Positions 53,939-62,282 of a stretch of 64,000 nucleotides of DNA are shown here, one piece after another. Origin of the DNA: Calothrix sp. C42_A2020_038. GTDB taxonomy: Bacteria; Cyanobacteriota; Cyanobacteriia; Cyanobacteriales; Nostocaceae. Where the stretch lies: positions 62,001 through 126,000 of the forward strand of contig JACYLQ010000036.1 of assembly GCA_015272395.1 (NCBI GenBank). Reading direction: 5' to 3'. The position numbers and the translations under genes are program-made. Each line of letters opens with the position of its first letter. Positions within the stretch are counted from its first letter, which is position 1. The notes under the pieces were generated by a model. The model had not been told where the DNA came from. It saw only the letters and a list, made by a program, of their open reading frames with translations, and did no database searches.

Positions 53939-54646
53939 TTAGCGTTGTTGAAGTCGTATAAAGAAGGCGCCAATCAAAATGCCAACCCCGTGTGTCCAAT
54001 AACCAATACTCCATTGGTTAACGCCGTTAGGAGGAATGTCTAAACTACCGATACCGTAAAATAATTGTTGGATAAACCACCAAAATAGATAGTATAAAGC
54101 GGGTATTTCTACCGGAATAAATATGATAACTAAGGGTAACACTGAGTCGATTTTGACTTTGGGAAATTTAAATATATACGCCCCTAAAATTGTAGCAACG
54201 GCGCCGTTAGCTCCAATTAACGGTACAGTCAAACTGGGTTCTGCTAATATTTGTACTATATAAGTTAAAAGCCCACCACCAAGATAAAGTGTTAAAAAAC
54301 GGATATGACCGAGTATTTTCTCTAAAGTATTACCAAAAACCCATAAAAATAGCAAATTACCCAAGATTTGGGCAAAACTGGCATGGATAAACATTCCTGC
54401 CAGTAATCCCGTCGAATGCATTATCAAAGCAATACTTGCTGCTGGATTGCCTGATACAGTGCTTGTAATTGCAGTGTTAATTTGTGCAGGCACCACTCCC
54501 CAGGTGTTAATAAAGTATCCTAGTTCTCCTGCCAGTTCGAGTTTGAGTTCGTATAAGAATATAGCAATAGTTGCACTAATCAAGCCATATGTTATGAATG
54601 GCTTTGTGCGGGCAACTAAAAAGACATTATCACAAACAGGAATCAT
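53939..54646 (-). CDS. Rhomboid-family membrane protein lacking the catalytic Ser
   Basis: From the ATG at 54646 (a TTG at 54676 would add ten residues encoded by repeat DNA) the protein has 235 residues with six or more membrane helices. Rhomboid marks are HASFAQILGNLLFLWVFG (helix 2 His/Asn region) and the helix 6 THGVG His. At the nucleophile helix the canonical GASGAVA is GANGAVA (codon AAC, 54205 region), so the catalytic Ser is Asn. It is therefore probably a pseudoprotease that binds membrane proteins rather than cutting them. The change lies right at a GGCGCC palindrome. Confidence 0.85.
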   Translation of the reverse strand: MIPVCDNVFLVARTKPFITYGLISATIAIFLYELKLELAGELGYFINTWGVVPAQINTAITSTVSGNPAASIALIMHSTGLLAGMFIHASFAQILGNLLFLWVFGNTLEKILGHIRFLTLYLGGGLLTYIVQILAEPSLTVPLIGANGAVATILGAYIFKFPKVKIDSVLPLVIIFIPVEIPALYYLFWWFIQQLFYGIGSLDIPPNGVNQWSIGYWTHGVGILIGAFFIRLQQR

Positions 54647-54767
54647 ATTGATTTTGGATTTTAGATTTGTCTTCAACTTTGGATCGGAATAGTTTATTTA
54701 CCTTTCCCCTTCGCCTTTAAACTATGTCAATATTGAAATTAGATGTATTACACCTAAAATAAAACAA

Positions 54768-56912
54768 ATGTTGGGAAATACACTTGTTGGACGATACCAA
54801 ATTATTAGTAGCCTCGGTGGTGGTGGATTTGGTGAAACCTATGTTGCGTGTGATACTCAACTTCCTGGTACACCGCAATGTGTGGTTAAAAAACTCAAGC
54901 CTCAATCAAATGACCCTGAAACATTACAAACTGCCCGTAGGTTGTTTGATACTGAAGCACAAGTTTTATACCAGCTAGGCACGCACGAACAAATTCCTCA
55001 GCTTCTCGCATATTTTGAGGAAAATCAAGAATTTTATCTTGTCCAAGAATTTATTGAGGGTCATGACCTTGGTAATGAATTAACACCGGGTAAAATTTAT
55101 TCCCAAGAACAGGTAGTTTCATTTTTACAAGAAATTTTAGAAATCTTAAATTTTGTTCATCTTCATAAAGTTATTCATCGCGATATTAACCCTCGTAACA
55201 TCCTCCGTCGTAAGCACGACAATAAGTTAGTTTTAATTGATTTTGGCGCCGTTAAGCAAATTACTACAAATGTTGTAAATTCCCAGAGTCAAAGATTGAC
55301 TGTTGCAATCGGTACTCCTGGATATATTCCTAGTGAACAAGCATTAGGACATCCGAAATATAGTAGTGATATTTATGCTTTGGGAATTATTGGTATTCAA
55401 GCTTTAACTGGGATATCACCTGAACAATTAGAACACGATGTTGATACGAATGAAATTATTTGGCGCCCTAAATGTACAAGCGTTAGTAACGAATTCGCAG
55501 AAATTTTGGATAAAATGGCTTGTTATGATTTTCGACAACGGTTTACAACAGCTAGCGCAGCACTGCAAGCACTGAAAAATTTAAATAATGGAGAATCGAA
55601 GTTAGCTACAATTGCCTTATCACCAGCTTGTCCAATAGTTCCATTGCATCAGCCAGTTAATGCGATTAATAAAATTAGTAATATTAAAAATCACATTAAA
55701 ATTAATAAAAAAGCTGTATTTGTGAATAGTTTATTAGGAATTGCTTTGATTGGTACAAGCACAACAATCTCTTTATTTGTTTTAGATGCTATTAACTCCA
55801 AAAATTCTGCTGAACTGTATAAACAAGCTAATACTTTATATGAATTACAGCGTTATAAAGATGCACTAAATACTTATCAAAAAGCTGTAGAAATTCGTGA
55901 TGACTATGCAGAAGCTTGGTACGGAAAAGGAAAAGTATTGCATGAGCTAAGACGATATCAAGATGCTTTGTTAGCATATGACAAAGCTATTCAAATTTCT
56001 CCCAATAGTAAAGATGCTTGGAGAGGTAGAGGATTTACTTTAGATAAATTGCGTCGTCCAAGCGAAGCTTTAGCTTCATACGAAAAAGCATTAATAATTC
56101 AACCAAACGATTTTGAGGTATGGAATGCGAAAGGCAAATCTTTAGAGAATTTAAAGCGTTATGATGATGCACTTGCAGCTTTTGATAAAGCTGTAGAATT
56201 AAAATCAGATTATTATTTATCTTGGTATAACAAGGGAAAGATGCTACATCATCTCAAACGCTATGATGATGCGATTGGCGCCTATGATAAAGTGATTGAG
56301 TTAAAACCTAGTTACCAAGAAGCCTGGTACAGTAAAGGTAATGCATTAGTAAACTTACAACGCTACCAAGATGCATTTATCGCTTACGATAAAGCAGTTC
56401 AGTTTAAATCAGATTATGTTCCTGCTTGGTTTTCCCGTAGCAACACGTTATTAACTTTACGCAGGTATCCTGAAGCAATTGATTCATTCAACAAAGTTAT
56501 CAAACATAACCCCAATAATTATCAAGCATGGTATAGTCGCGGTTGGTTATTACATCAGCAACAACAGTACGAACAAGCAGTACAATCTTACGATAAAGCG
56601 ATTGCTATCAAACGCAACGATTACCAAGCTTGGTACAATCGTGGCAATTCATTATATAGTTTAAAACGCTATGACCAAGCAGTTGCATCGTACAATCGCG
56701 CTCTTCGCAATAAACCTGACCATTATGAAAGTTTGTATAACCGTGGCAATGCATTCCTAAACATGCAGCGTCTCCAAGATGCGATAATGTCTTACGAAGG
56801 CGCCATCAAGTTAAAACCAGATTACCAACAAGCAATAGACGCATTAAAAGTAGCACAGGAACAGTTGGCAATAAAAAAAAGAGAATCCGGAAGCAAATAC
56901 GAATCCTCATAA
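54768..56912 (+). CDS. Ser/Thr kinase with ten C-terminal TPRs
   Basis: The 714-residue protein has an N-terminal kinase domain (about 5-270): GGGGFGETY loop, VVKKLKP lysine and DFGAVKQ. The catalytic loop reads HRDINPRN, with Asn in place of the usual Lys of HRDIKPxN, which suggests reduced or altered phosphotransfer. A membrane helix (about 325-342) is followed by ten tandem tetratricopeptide repeats (about 347-690), nearly all with AWYxKG/RG and AYDKAI. The TPRs should lie outside the kinase side of the membrane or at the surface and bind a partner. It is convergent with the next kinase gene. Confidence 0.93.
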   Translation: MLGNTLVGRYQIISSLGGGGFGETYVACDTQLPGTPQCVVKKLKPQSNDPETLQTARRLFDTEAQVLYQLGTHEQIPQLLAYFEENQEFYLVQEFIEGHDLGNELTPGKIYSQEQVVSFLQEILEILNFVHLHKVIHRDINPRNILRRKHDNKLVLIDFGAVKQITTNVVNSQSQRLTVAIGTPGYIPSEQALGHPKYSSDIYALGIIGIQALTGISPEQLEHDVDTNEIIWRPKCTSVSNEFAEILDKMACYDFRQRFTTASAALQALKNLNNGESKLATIALSPACPIVPLHQPVNAINKISNIKNHIKINKKAVFVNSLLGIALIGTSTTISLFVLDAINSKNSAELYKQANTLYELQRYKDALNTYQKAVEIRDDYAEAWYGKGKVLHELRRYQDALLAYDKAIQISPNSKDAWRGRGFTLDKLRRPSEALASYEKALIIQPNDFEVWNAKGKSLENLKRYDDALAAFDKAVELKSDYYLSWYNKGKMLHHLKRYDDAIGAYDKVIELKPSYQEAWYSKGNALVNLQRYQDAFIAYDKAVQFKSDYVPAWFSRSNTLLTLRRYPEAIDSFNKVIKHNPNNYQAWYSRGWLLHQQQQYEQAVQSYDKAIAIKRNDYQAWYNRGNSLYSLKRYDQAVASYNRALRNKPDHYESLYNRGNAFLNMQRLQDAIMSYEGAIKLKPDYQQAIDALKVAQEQLAIKKRESGSKYESS

Positions 56913-56940
56913 CAGATAATTTTGATTTATTCCTTTACTA

Positions 56941-58743
56941 CTATCTAATATTTACCTCTCGCATAAAATCTCCTGGCTGCAAGTCTTGGAGTCTAGTCGA
57001 AGAGGTATTGTTAATAAACGAACTATTCGTATTTCTTTGATTAGGATTTAGGTCTATGATTTTTAAATTAGAAATTGCAACTTCTTGCTCCTGAGCTAAT
57101 GTACGCTGTTTATTTGTGTATTCAATCAGTTTGGCTTGAGCAGTTGCATATACTGAAGTATCTGATGGTATTTGTTCTAAATATTTGACTGCTGCCTCAA
57201 AATCCTGACTAAACGCTCTCTTATAGGCCTGTTGCAATAAGTAAGTCGCGCGTACATGGCGTTTTTGAGTATATTCAGCAATTTTTTGCTCGACAAGAGT
57301 ATTTTTAATAGTACTCTGAGGAACTTGATTTAAATAGTTTAACGCTGCATCAAAATCCTTAGCATATGCTTTTTCATAAGCTTTTGCTAATAAAAGTTTA
57401 CTATTCGTATCAATTTTAGCTTTTGCCTGTGCAACTAATCTATCAGTTCTTGACTGCCAGTATAAAATATCTGGCACTTGTGGAGCAACTTTTAATACAT
57501 CTGACCAACGACCATCATTTATCGCGGTTTCTGCTACTTTATAATGTTCTGCTGCAATTTTCCATTGAGAACGCCACTCCTCTATAGTCGCCTGTGCTTC
57601 CGGATAAACATTACTCGTTGAAGGAATACTTCGGGCTAATGCTATGGCAGTATCTAAATCACCAGAATGAAATTCTTCAGTTGCCTTATACAGTATATCT
57701 GTTTCAGATTGTGCCGAAGCGTTATTAAGTAGTGAGTAAACTCCAAACCCCATTACCAAAGAATTAGCGACTAACCCAACTTTTAAACCTGTCAAAATCG
57801 TTGAGCTTCCAACGCCATCTTGACTATTCGTTTGGCTGGCTTTATCTACTGTTTTATTAATAATTTTATACTCAGGTTCAAAAGTCTGCGGATAAACATC
57901 TAAAGGTATCTGTCGGAGAACACGCAAAACCTCTGCTGCTGTTTGAAAACGCTCTTCATGATTATAGCGAACCATCTTGCTAATTACCGCAGCCAAATAA
58001 TCACTTACTTGTGTTTCTGGAGTTCTCCAAATAATTTGATTACTGCGAGGGTCTACTTCCAACTGTAGTGGATTCATTCCTGTAAGTGCTTGAATCGCAA
58101 TCATTCCAAGCGCGTATATATCGCTGCTTAATTGCGTCTGACCAACAAATTGTTCAGGGGGAATATACCCTAACGAAGTGACAGGAATTCGATAAATTGG
58201 CAGGGCTGAATCTACTCCAAAATCGGCTGGCTGAATTGAACCAAAATCTATTAGTACTAATTTACCATCGCTGACTCGACGAATTAAGTTTTCTGGTTTA
58301 ACGTCACAGTGAATTACACCTTGCGAGTGAACAAAATCAAGAATTTCTAAAACATCTACTAAAAACTTAATTACTTCGCTTTCGCTCCAGAAATAGCTCA
58401 ACCTACGATTAAGAGGTAATTCTGCTGTCAGTGCATGTCCTTCGATAAATTCTTGAACTAAGTAGAAACGCTCATTTTCTTCAAAACAGGCGATTAGTTG
58501 CGGAATTTGGTTGTGATGTCCCAATTGCTTGAGGGTTTGCGTTTCTGTCAAAAATCGCAATCTCAATGTTTCCAGGTGACTTGGCTGGAAATTTGTTACT
58601 TTTAGTTGTTTAACAACGCACTTCGGGTTTTCAGGGTGGTCGATATCTACAGCAATGTATGTTTGACCAAACACCCCTGCACCTAGGCTTTGTACGATTT
58701 GGTAACGTAATTGCAGTACTTTACCGAGCATGTGGTGAGTCAT
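56941..58743 (-). CDS. Ser/Thr kinase with repetitive helical C-terminus
   Basis: The 600-residue protein starts at MTHHMLGKV (or Met5). The kinase domain (about 8-280) has GAGVFGQTY, VVKQLKV and IDFGS; the catalytic loop is HCDVKPEN, with Cys in place of Arg of HRD. RD-type regulation by activation-loop phosphorylation is therefore unlikely, though the Asp and Lys for catalysis remain. A membrane helix lies near 325-345. The C-terminal half consists of helical repeats with DFDAALNYLNQVPQ and DFEAAVKYLEQIPS, TPR-like in spacing. Its 3' end lies 28 bases from the end of the TPR-kinase gene. Confidence 0.9.
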   Translation of the reverse strand: MTHHMLGKVLQLRYQIVQSLGAGVFGQTYIAVDIDHPENPKCVVKQLKVTNFQPSHLETLRLRFLTETQTLKQLGHHNQIPQLIACFEENERFYLVQEFIEGHALTAELPLNRRLSYFWSESEVIKFLVDVLEILDFVHSQGVIHCDVKPENLIRRVSDGKLVLIDFGSIQPADFGVDSALPIYRIPVTSLGYIPPEQFVGQTQLSSDIYALGMIAIQALTGMNPLQLEVDPRSNQIIWRTPETQVSDYLAAVISKMVRYNHEERFQTAAEVLRVLRQIPLDVYPQTFEPEYKIINKTVDKASQTNSQDGVGSSTILTGLKVGLVANSLVMGFGVYSLLNNASAQSETDILYKATEEFHSGDLDTAIALARSIPSTSNVYPEAQATIEEWRSQWKIAAEHYKVAETAINDGRWSDVLKVAPQVPDILYWQSRTDRLVAQAKAKIDTNSKLLLAKAYEKAYAKDFDAALNYLNQVPQSTIKNTLVEQKIAEYTQKRHVRATYLLQQAYKRAFSQDFEAAVKYLEQIPSDTSVYATAQAKLIEYTNKQRTLAQEQEVAISNLKIIDLNPNQRNTNSSFINNTSSTRLQDLQPGDFMREVNIR

Positions 58744-59319
58744 GAGTTGGTTACTTAGTCACTCCTGTTTACATTTTTCTAACACTGTTACCTAATTCCG
58801 GAAACCCTTACAAGATAATGTAATTGAACGCTACTTTATATAATCAACACCAATTTCTTAGTTATTTACACTTATATTTTTATCTTAAGTTTATACTTTT
58901 TATTACAACATATCCTTGTTCTAATAAATGTATTAAATATTGCCAATATTGTTAAATACTGACCATATTTTTAACTAACTATGTGTGACAGTTTTGTAGC
59001 TGGAATAGATGAGAGTGACAAAATAGTCAATTTATCCAGGATTTTTACCTGGCAACACCAGCCACTTAAATTTCCTAACCATAAAATTCTATTTCTAATC
59101 CTTGAATATAAAGTAATATTTTATACGTTTATTATTTCGCGTTATACTCAATTAATGCTTGTTCCAATGTAATGTTTAAGATACTAGTAGTCCATATCAT
59201 TAATTCTGGCAGGTTGTGCCACAGGCATTCTCGCCTGTGTAGTTCTGGTCAACTAGCCAAAACTTTTGATACAGACCACTAGAAGGGTAGGGTGTGCTGA
59301 CTACAAATCTTTCAAATAA
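58744..59319. other. Gap with dispersed repeat, copy 2
   Basis: A 63-codon plus-strand ORF (58981-59172) shows no motif and no ribosome binding site; I do not call it. The repeat at 59220-59282 is described separately. The rest is AT-rich DNA upstream of the minus-strand kinase gene, so its promoter lies at the left end. Confidence 0.4.
59220..59282 (+). repeat. Dispersed repeat, copy 2 (TGTGTAGTTCTGGTCAAC...)
   Basis: CACAGG-cattctcg-CCTGTG forms a hairpin and leads into TGTAGTTCTGGTCAACTAGC, then CAAAAC and a CCACTAG end. It matches copy 1 (10394-10451) apart from scattered bases. No third copy is apparent in this window. Confidence 0.6.
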
Positions 59320-59766
59320 TTAAGAATTATTTGCATTAATAATTTTCAGGAGTTGTGAGTTGAAATCTGTAACTTGGTCATTTAAGATGCGAAAAAATTC
59401 ATTGTCTACTTTGTCAACCACATTGATTGCTGCGATAGCTAAATCATACCCTTCCTTAGTTATAGTTAAAGATTTTGCCCTAGTATCTTTTGAGTCAGTC
59501 TCACGTTTAATCAAACCTCGTTGCTCTAACGCGCGCAAAACTTTAGAAGTCATCATAATATCAGCTTTGGCATGGGCAGCTAATTTTGCTTGAGTAACAG
59601 TTTCTTGACCTTGACTAAGCCAAATAATTCCTGCTAAGAGAACAAATTGTACGTGGGTTAAACCCAATTTTTTCAGTCCAGAATTCATTTTTCGCTGCCA
59701 AAGATTTGACATTTGCCACAGTAAAAATCCTGGGCTGTCATCTGGATTTTCAAACTGAAATACCAT
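59320..59766 (-). CDS. MarR-family transcriptional regulator
   Basis: From the ATG at 59766 (the frame extends to a TTG at 59802) the protein has 148 residues. It has the MarR winged-helix fold: HVQFVLLAGI (helix 2), TQAKLAAHAKADIMMTSKVL (recognition helix) and the wing RGLIKRETDSKDTRAKSLTI, with TKEGYDLA. It is a dimeric repressor, normally answering to small phenolic or oxidative signals. The nearest upstream region is a decayed EVE-domain gene, so its target is not clear. Confidence 0.92.
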   Translation of the reverse strand: MVFQFENPDDSPGFLLWQMSNLWQRKMNSGLKKLGLTHVQFVLLAGIIWLSQGQETVTQAKLAAHAKADIMMTSKVLRALEQRGLIKRETDSKDTRAKSLTITKEGYDLAIAAINVVDKVDNEFFRILNDQVTDFNSQLLKIINANNS

Positions 59767-59879
59767 TATCTTGTGTGGCGAGTTCAACGGAAAATACCTC
59801 AATTTTCTTTGTTTTTAAGCACATCTGACTATGAATTAAGTCGATGCCAGACTGTTGTATTTCTAACAAGCTAAACCGG

Positions 59880-60222
59880 AATACGTAGCCCCAATTGCGC
59901 TCCCGTCTCTATAAAATCCAAATTTGGAATTACAGGTTATGATACTTACTTTATTACAATCAAAAAACTCAACTAAAAGACGGCATAGCATGAAACCATT
60001 ACCCACATCACAAGCATAAACCGATTTTTCTACCACTATGCCGATTGCAGTGAAAGCTTGACATTTTTCTTCACTACCAAACATTTGTTTTGGAGAGTAG
60101 TAAATTACCGGGTTAAGTTGACGTAACCGTGTCAAGAGATTAGCTTTACTGTGACACGTTTGCATAAAACCACCATAAACCCCTTTTCATACATGTCTTG
60201 ATGCTACGACAATCTTGTAACT
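59880..60222 (-). pseudogene. Decayed EVE-domain gene
   Basis: Read on the minus strand from about 60222, the frame gives SYKIVVASRHV, an in-frame TGA (60189-60187), then KGVYGGFMQTCHSKANLL, NPVIYYSPKQMFG and EEKCQAFTAIG. It continues to EFFDCNKVSI. That is a nearly complete EVE (PUA-like) domain protein, which binds modified bases in RNA or DNA. Near 59945 a frameshift puts the last part (NLDFIETGAQLGL) into another frame. The start codon is missing. The 100-residue ORF at 60165-59863 is only the surviving middle. I consider the gene dead. Confidence 0.8.
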
Positions 60223-60340
60223 GCTAGTTTTCAGATTTTGTATTTTTTAAATCACCCTAATTATTATATTTATGATTATTATATTTGTGAATATTTTTTA
60301 AGTTTAGTTGCAGACGCCCACTCCTCACGGGTAAAATAGG

Positions 60341-60829
60341 TTAATTGGATTTAAAAGTTTTTATCCAACCCGTACGTATGGCAATACGGAGTCCGAATGC
60401 CGCAAAGCCAAACAAAAAGATATTTTCTGCTAAAGCTATAGTTAAAAGAAGAATATAATTAATGTGATTGGGAAGAGCAAGTTTTATATCGGCTTGCGCT
60501 AGCCCACGTACTAACGCAAATGCCATTACTCCTCCAGCATCAAGTTGTAGATTGTTGTCACTGCGGATAATATATCTGTATGTAACTCCGAACAAAAATC
60601 CAGATAATAGCACAACACCTGCACTTATCCACCAGTGCCAAGTGAATATATTGATTTGTTCAAAACTGAATATTGAAAATCTTTTTAGTAAATAGTTCTT
60701 GAGTTGCGTTGTGATCACAAATGTGAGGATTGTACAGGAACTAGCAAATATTGCAGCTTTGAGAGACTCTAGCCGCTCCAGCATTGATTTTGTATTATTT
60801 GTATCACCGATGTTATTGATGTCAAGCAT
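60341..60829 (-). CDS. Cyanobacterial four-helix membrane protein
   Basis: The 162-residue protein has four predicted membrane helices (about 23-45, 66-84, 95-110 and 126-152), with LEDLESLK-like coiled polar N-terminus (MLERLESLKAAIFASS) and the pair DNNLQLDAGGVMAFALVRGL. I recall similar uncharacterised membrane proteins in cyanobacteria but no function. The preceding FHA gene runs in the same direction about 105 bases away, so they could be one transcript. Confidence 0.7.
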   Translation of the reverse strand: MLDINNIGDTNNTKSMLERLESLKAAIFASSCTILTFVITTQLKNYLLKRFSIFSFEQINIFTWHWWISAGVVLLSGFLFGVTYRYIIRSDNNLQLDAGGVMAFALVRGLAQADIKLALPNHINYILLLTIALAENIFLFGFAAFGLRIAIRTGWIKTFKSN

Positions 60830-60934
60830 TTATTTCTGATTTGTGATATTGAAAACTGCACAAGCTAGATTTTTGTGTTCACTAAGCTTGTGCAGGAAAT
60901 GGTTATTATTATAATAAAAATTTATCAACCAAGT

Positions 60935-61645
60935 TCACTTGGTACTTTTCTGGCTCAAAAAATAATCTAAAATCTCTTGTGGCTGTTCAAAATGTAACGA
61001 TTGTAAAGGTGTTTTAGAATCGCAATCAAAATACTCAGTACCTGCCAAAATTTTTGGGACAGCGTTATTGTCTTGATGAATACTCTTGGCAGTAACTGTC
61101 TCCTCTTTCTGGTCTGTTTGCTTAGACAGCATTAACTGTTCTAATACAACTGTTGGCAGAACACGAGTACTAATATTTAAAAAGAAATCGAAAGTCGTAT
61201 TGCCTAAACGAATATGGTCACCGTCCTTCAATTTAACTGCCTTAAATATTTGCTCACCATTTACGTATGAACCATTCGTACTTTCAAAATCAACTAGATA
61301 GAAATTTTGTTCAGAACTAATATAGTAGATAGCAGCATGGCGCCGTGATACACAAGAATCACTTATGGGAATACCACTGTTTTTATCCCGCCCTATCGTC
61401 CAAATACATTGTGGTTGTTCCAAACTTTGTGTTCGACCTTGAGATAAGTTTGTAGTCACGTATACAGCAGAATTATCTATAACACCCTGCAAGTAAAATG
61501 ATTTAACTCTTGTGTAAGAGGATTGATGCAAACTCTCTAACTGAAGAATTTCATCTATAAGGTTGCCATGATGTTCATACAATTTTATAAATGTCTGGTA
61601 TAAACATAATCGACGCTTGAGTTCTGCTTCTATACACTCAGCCAT
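60935..61645 (-). CDS. FHA-domain protein
   Basis: The 236-residue protein has an N-terminal coiled region (about 1-60, QTFIKLYEHHGNLIDEILQL), then an FHA domain (about 80-165). FHA hallmarks are GRDKNSGI, SRRHAAI, STNGSYVNG and GDHIRLG. FHA domains bind phosphothreonine peptides, so it is a likely reader of the many Ser/Thr kinases nearby. The C-terminal tail is polar with no recognisable domain. The kinase gene at 62283-63887 lies next on the same strand. Confidence 0.92.
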   Translation of the reverse strand: MAECIEAELKRRLCLYQTFIKLYEHHGNLIDEILQLESLHQSSYTRVKSFYLQGVIDNSAVYVTTNLSQGRTQSLEQPQCIWTIGRDKNSGIPISDSCVSRRHAAIYYISSEQNFYLVDFESTNGSYVNGEQIFKAVKLKDGDHIRLGNTTFDFFLNISTRVLPTVVLEQLMLSKQTDQKEETVTAKSIHQDNNAVPKILAGTEYFDCDSKTPLQSLHFEQPQEILDYFLSQKSTK

Positions 61646-62282
61646 AGTTAGGTGAGCCTTTGGCTATAACAACAAATACTGTTTACTAAATACTAAATTG
61701 ACTGCTAGATTGCTGCTTGAAAGCTTGTTAGCACTAACAAGGCAAGGTTCAGGGCAATAAGATAGATTTTTTATCTTTAATTAACCAAACTTAATGCTCT
61801 TTTAACATAATGAGATATTTTTGTTAAAAAAATTATTAGTTGCTCTTGGTGTCCCATTATATACAAGTTTCTAATTTTTAGACATAAATACGGACTAAAA
61901 AAATATTAAGAAAATCTTAATTAAAAATATTCTTAAGCTCTGATTATTATTTACTGGTATTTAAATAATGCTTATTTTTACAAAAATAAGACGCGATTAA
62001 TCGCGTCTCTATGCGGATATAATTTTTTACAATTCATATAGGATTGCTATAGCTTTTGCCAAGTTTCGCTTAAAGGTCTGATGCGACTTGGCAATGCTGA
62101 AGTAAAATCAAGTAAAATAAACGTTTATAAATGCACAGGACTCTGATTACCTAGTTTGAGATAAAGACGTTGCGCCGCAACGCAGGGCGCAAAGGATATA
62201 GTGAGTACTCAGATCCCCCATACCTTACTATTTGTAGAAAATGGGTAAAAGCTAGAAGTTACAATATTTGCTCTTGTCACAA
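61646..62282. other. Gap with a palindrome and no gene
   Basis: No coding signal. It contains the palindrome AGACGCGATTAATCGCGTCT (61989-62008), a copy of the family seen after glmU, and a small inverted repeat GTTGCGCCGCAAC near 62170. The region between is AT-rich. Confidence 0.4.
61989..62008. repeat. Perfect palindrome AGACGCGATTAATCGCGTCT
   Basis: Second copy of the AGACGCRATT-type palindrome (first at 29330-29351). It lies far from any gene end, which argues for a dispersed repeat rather than a terminator. Confidence 0.75.

Noticed and set aside
58981-59172. 63-codon ORF upstream of the minus-strand kinase gene
   Set aside because: No ribosome binding site, no motif and AT-driven composition; judged a chance frame.
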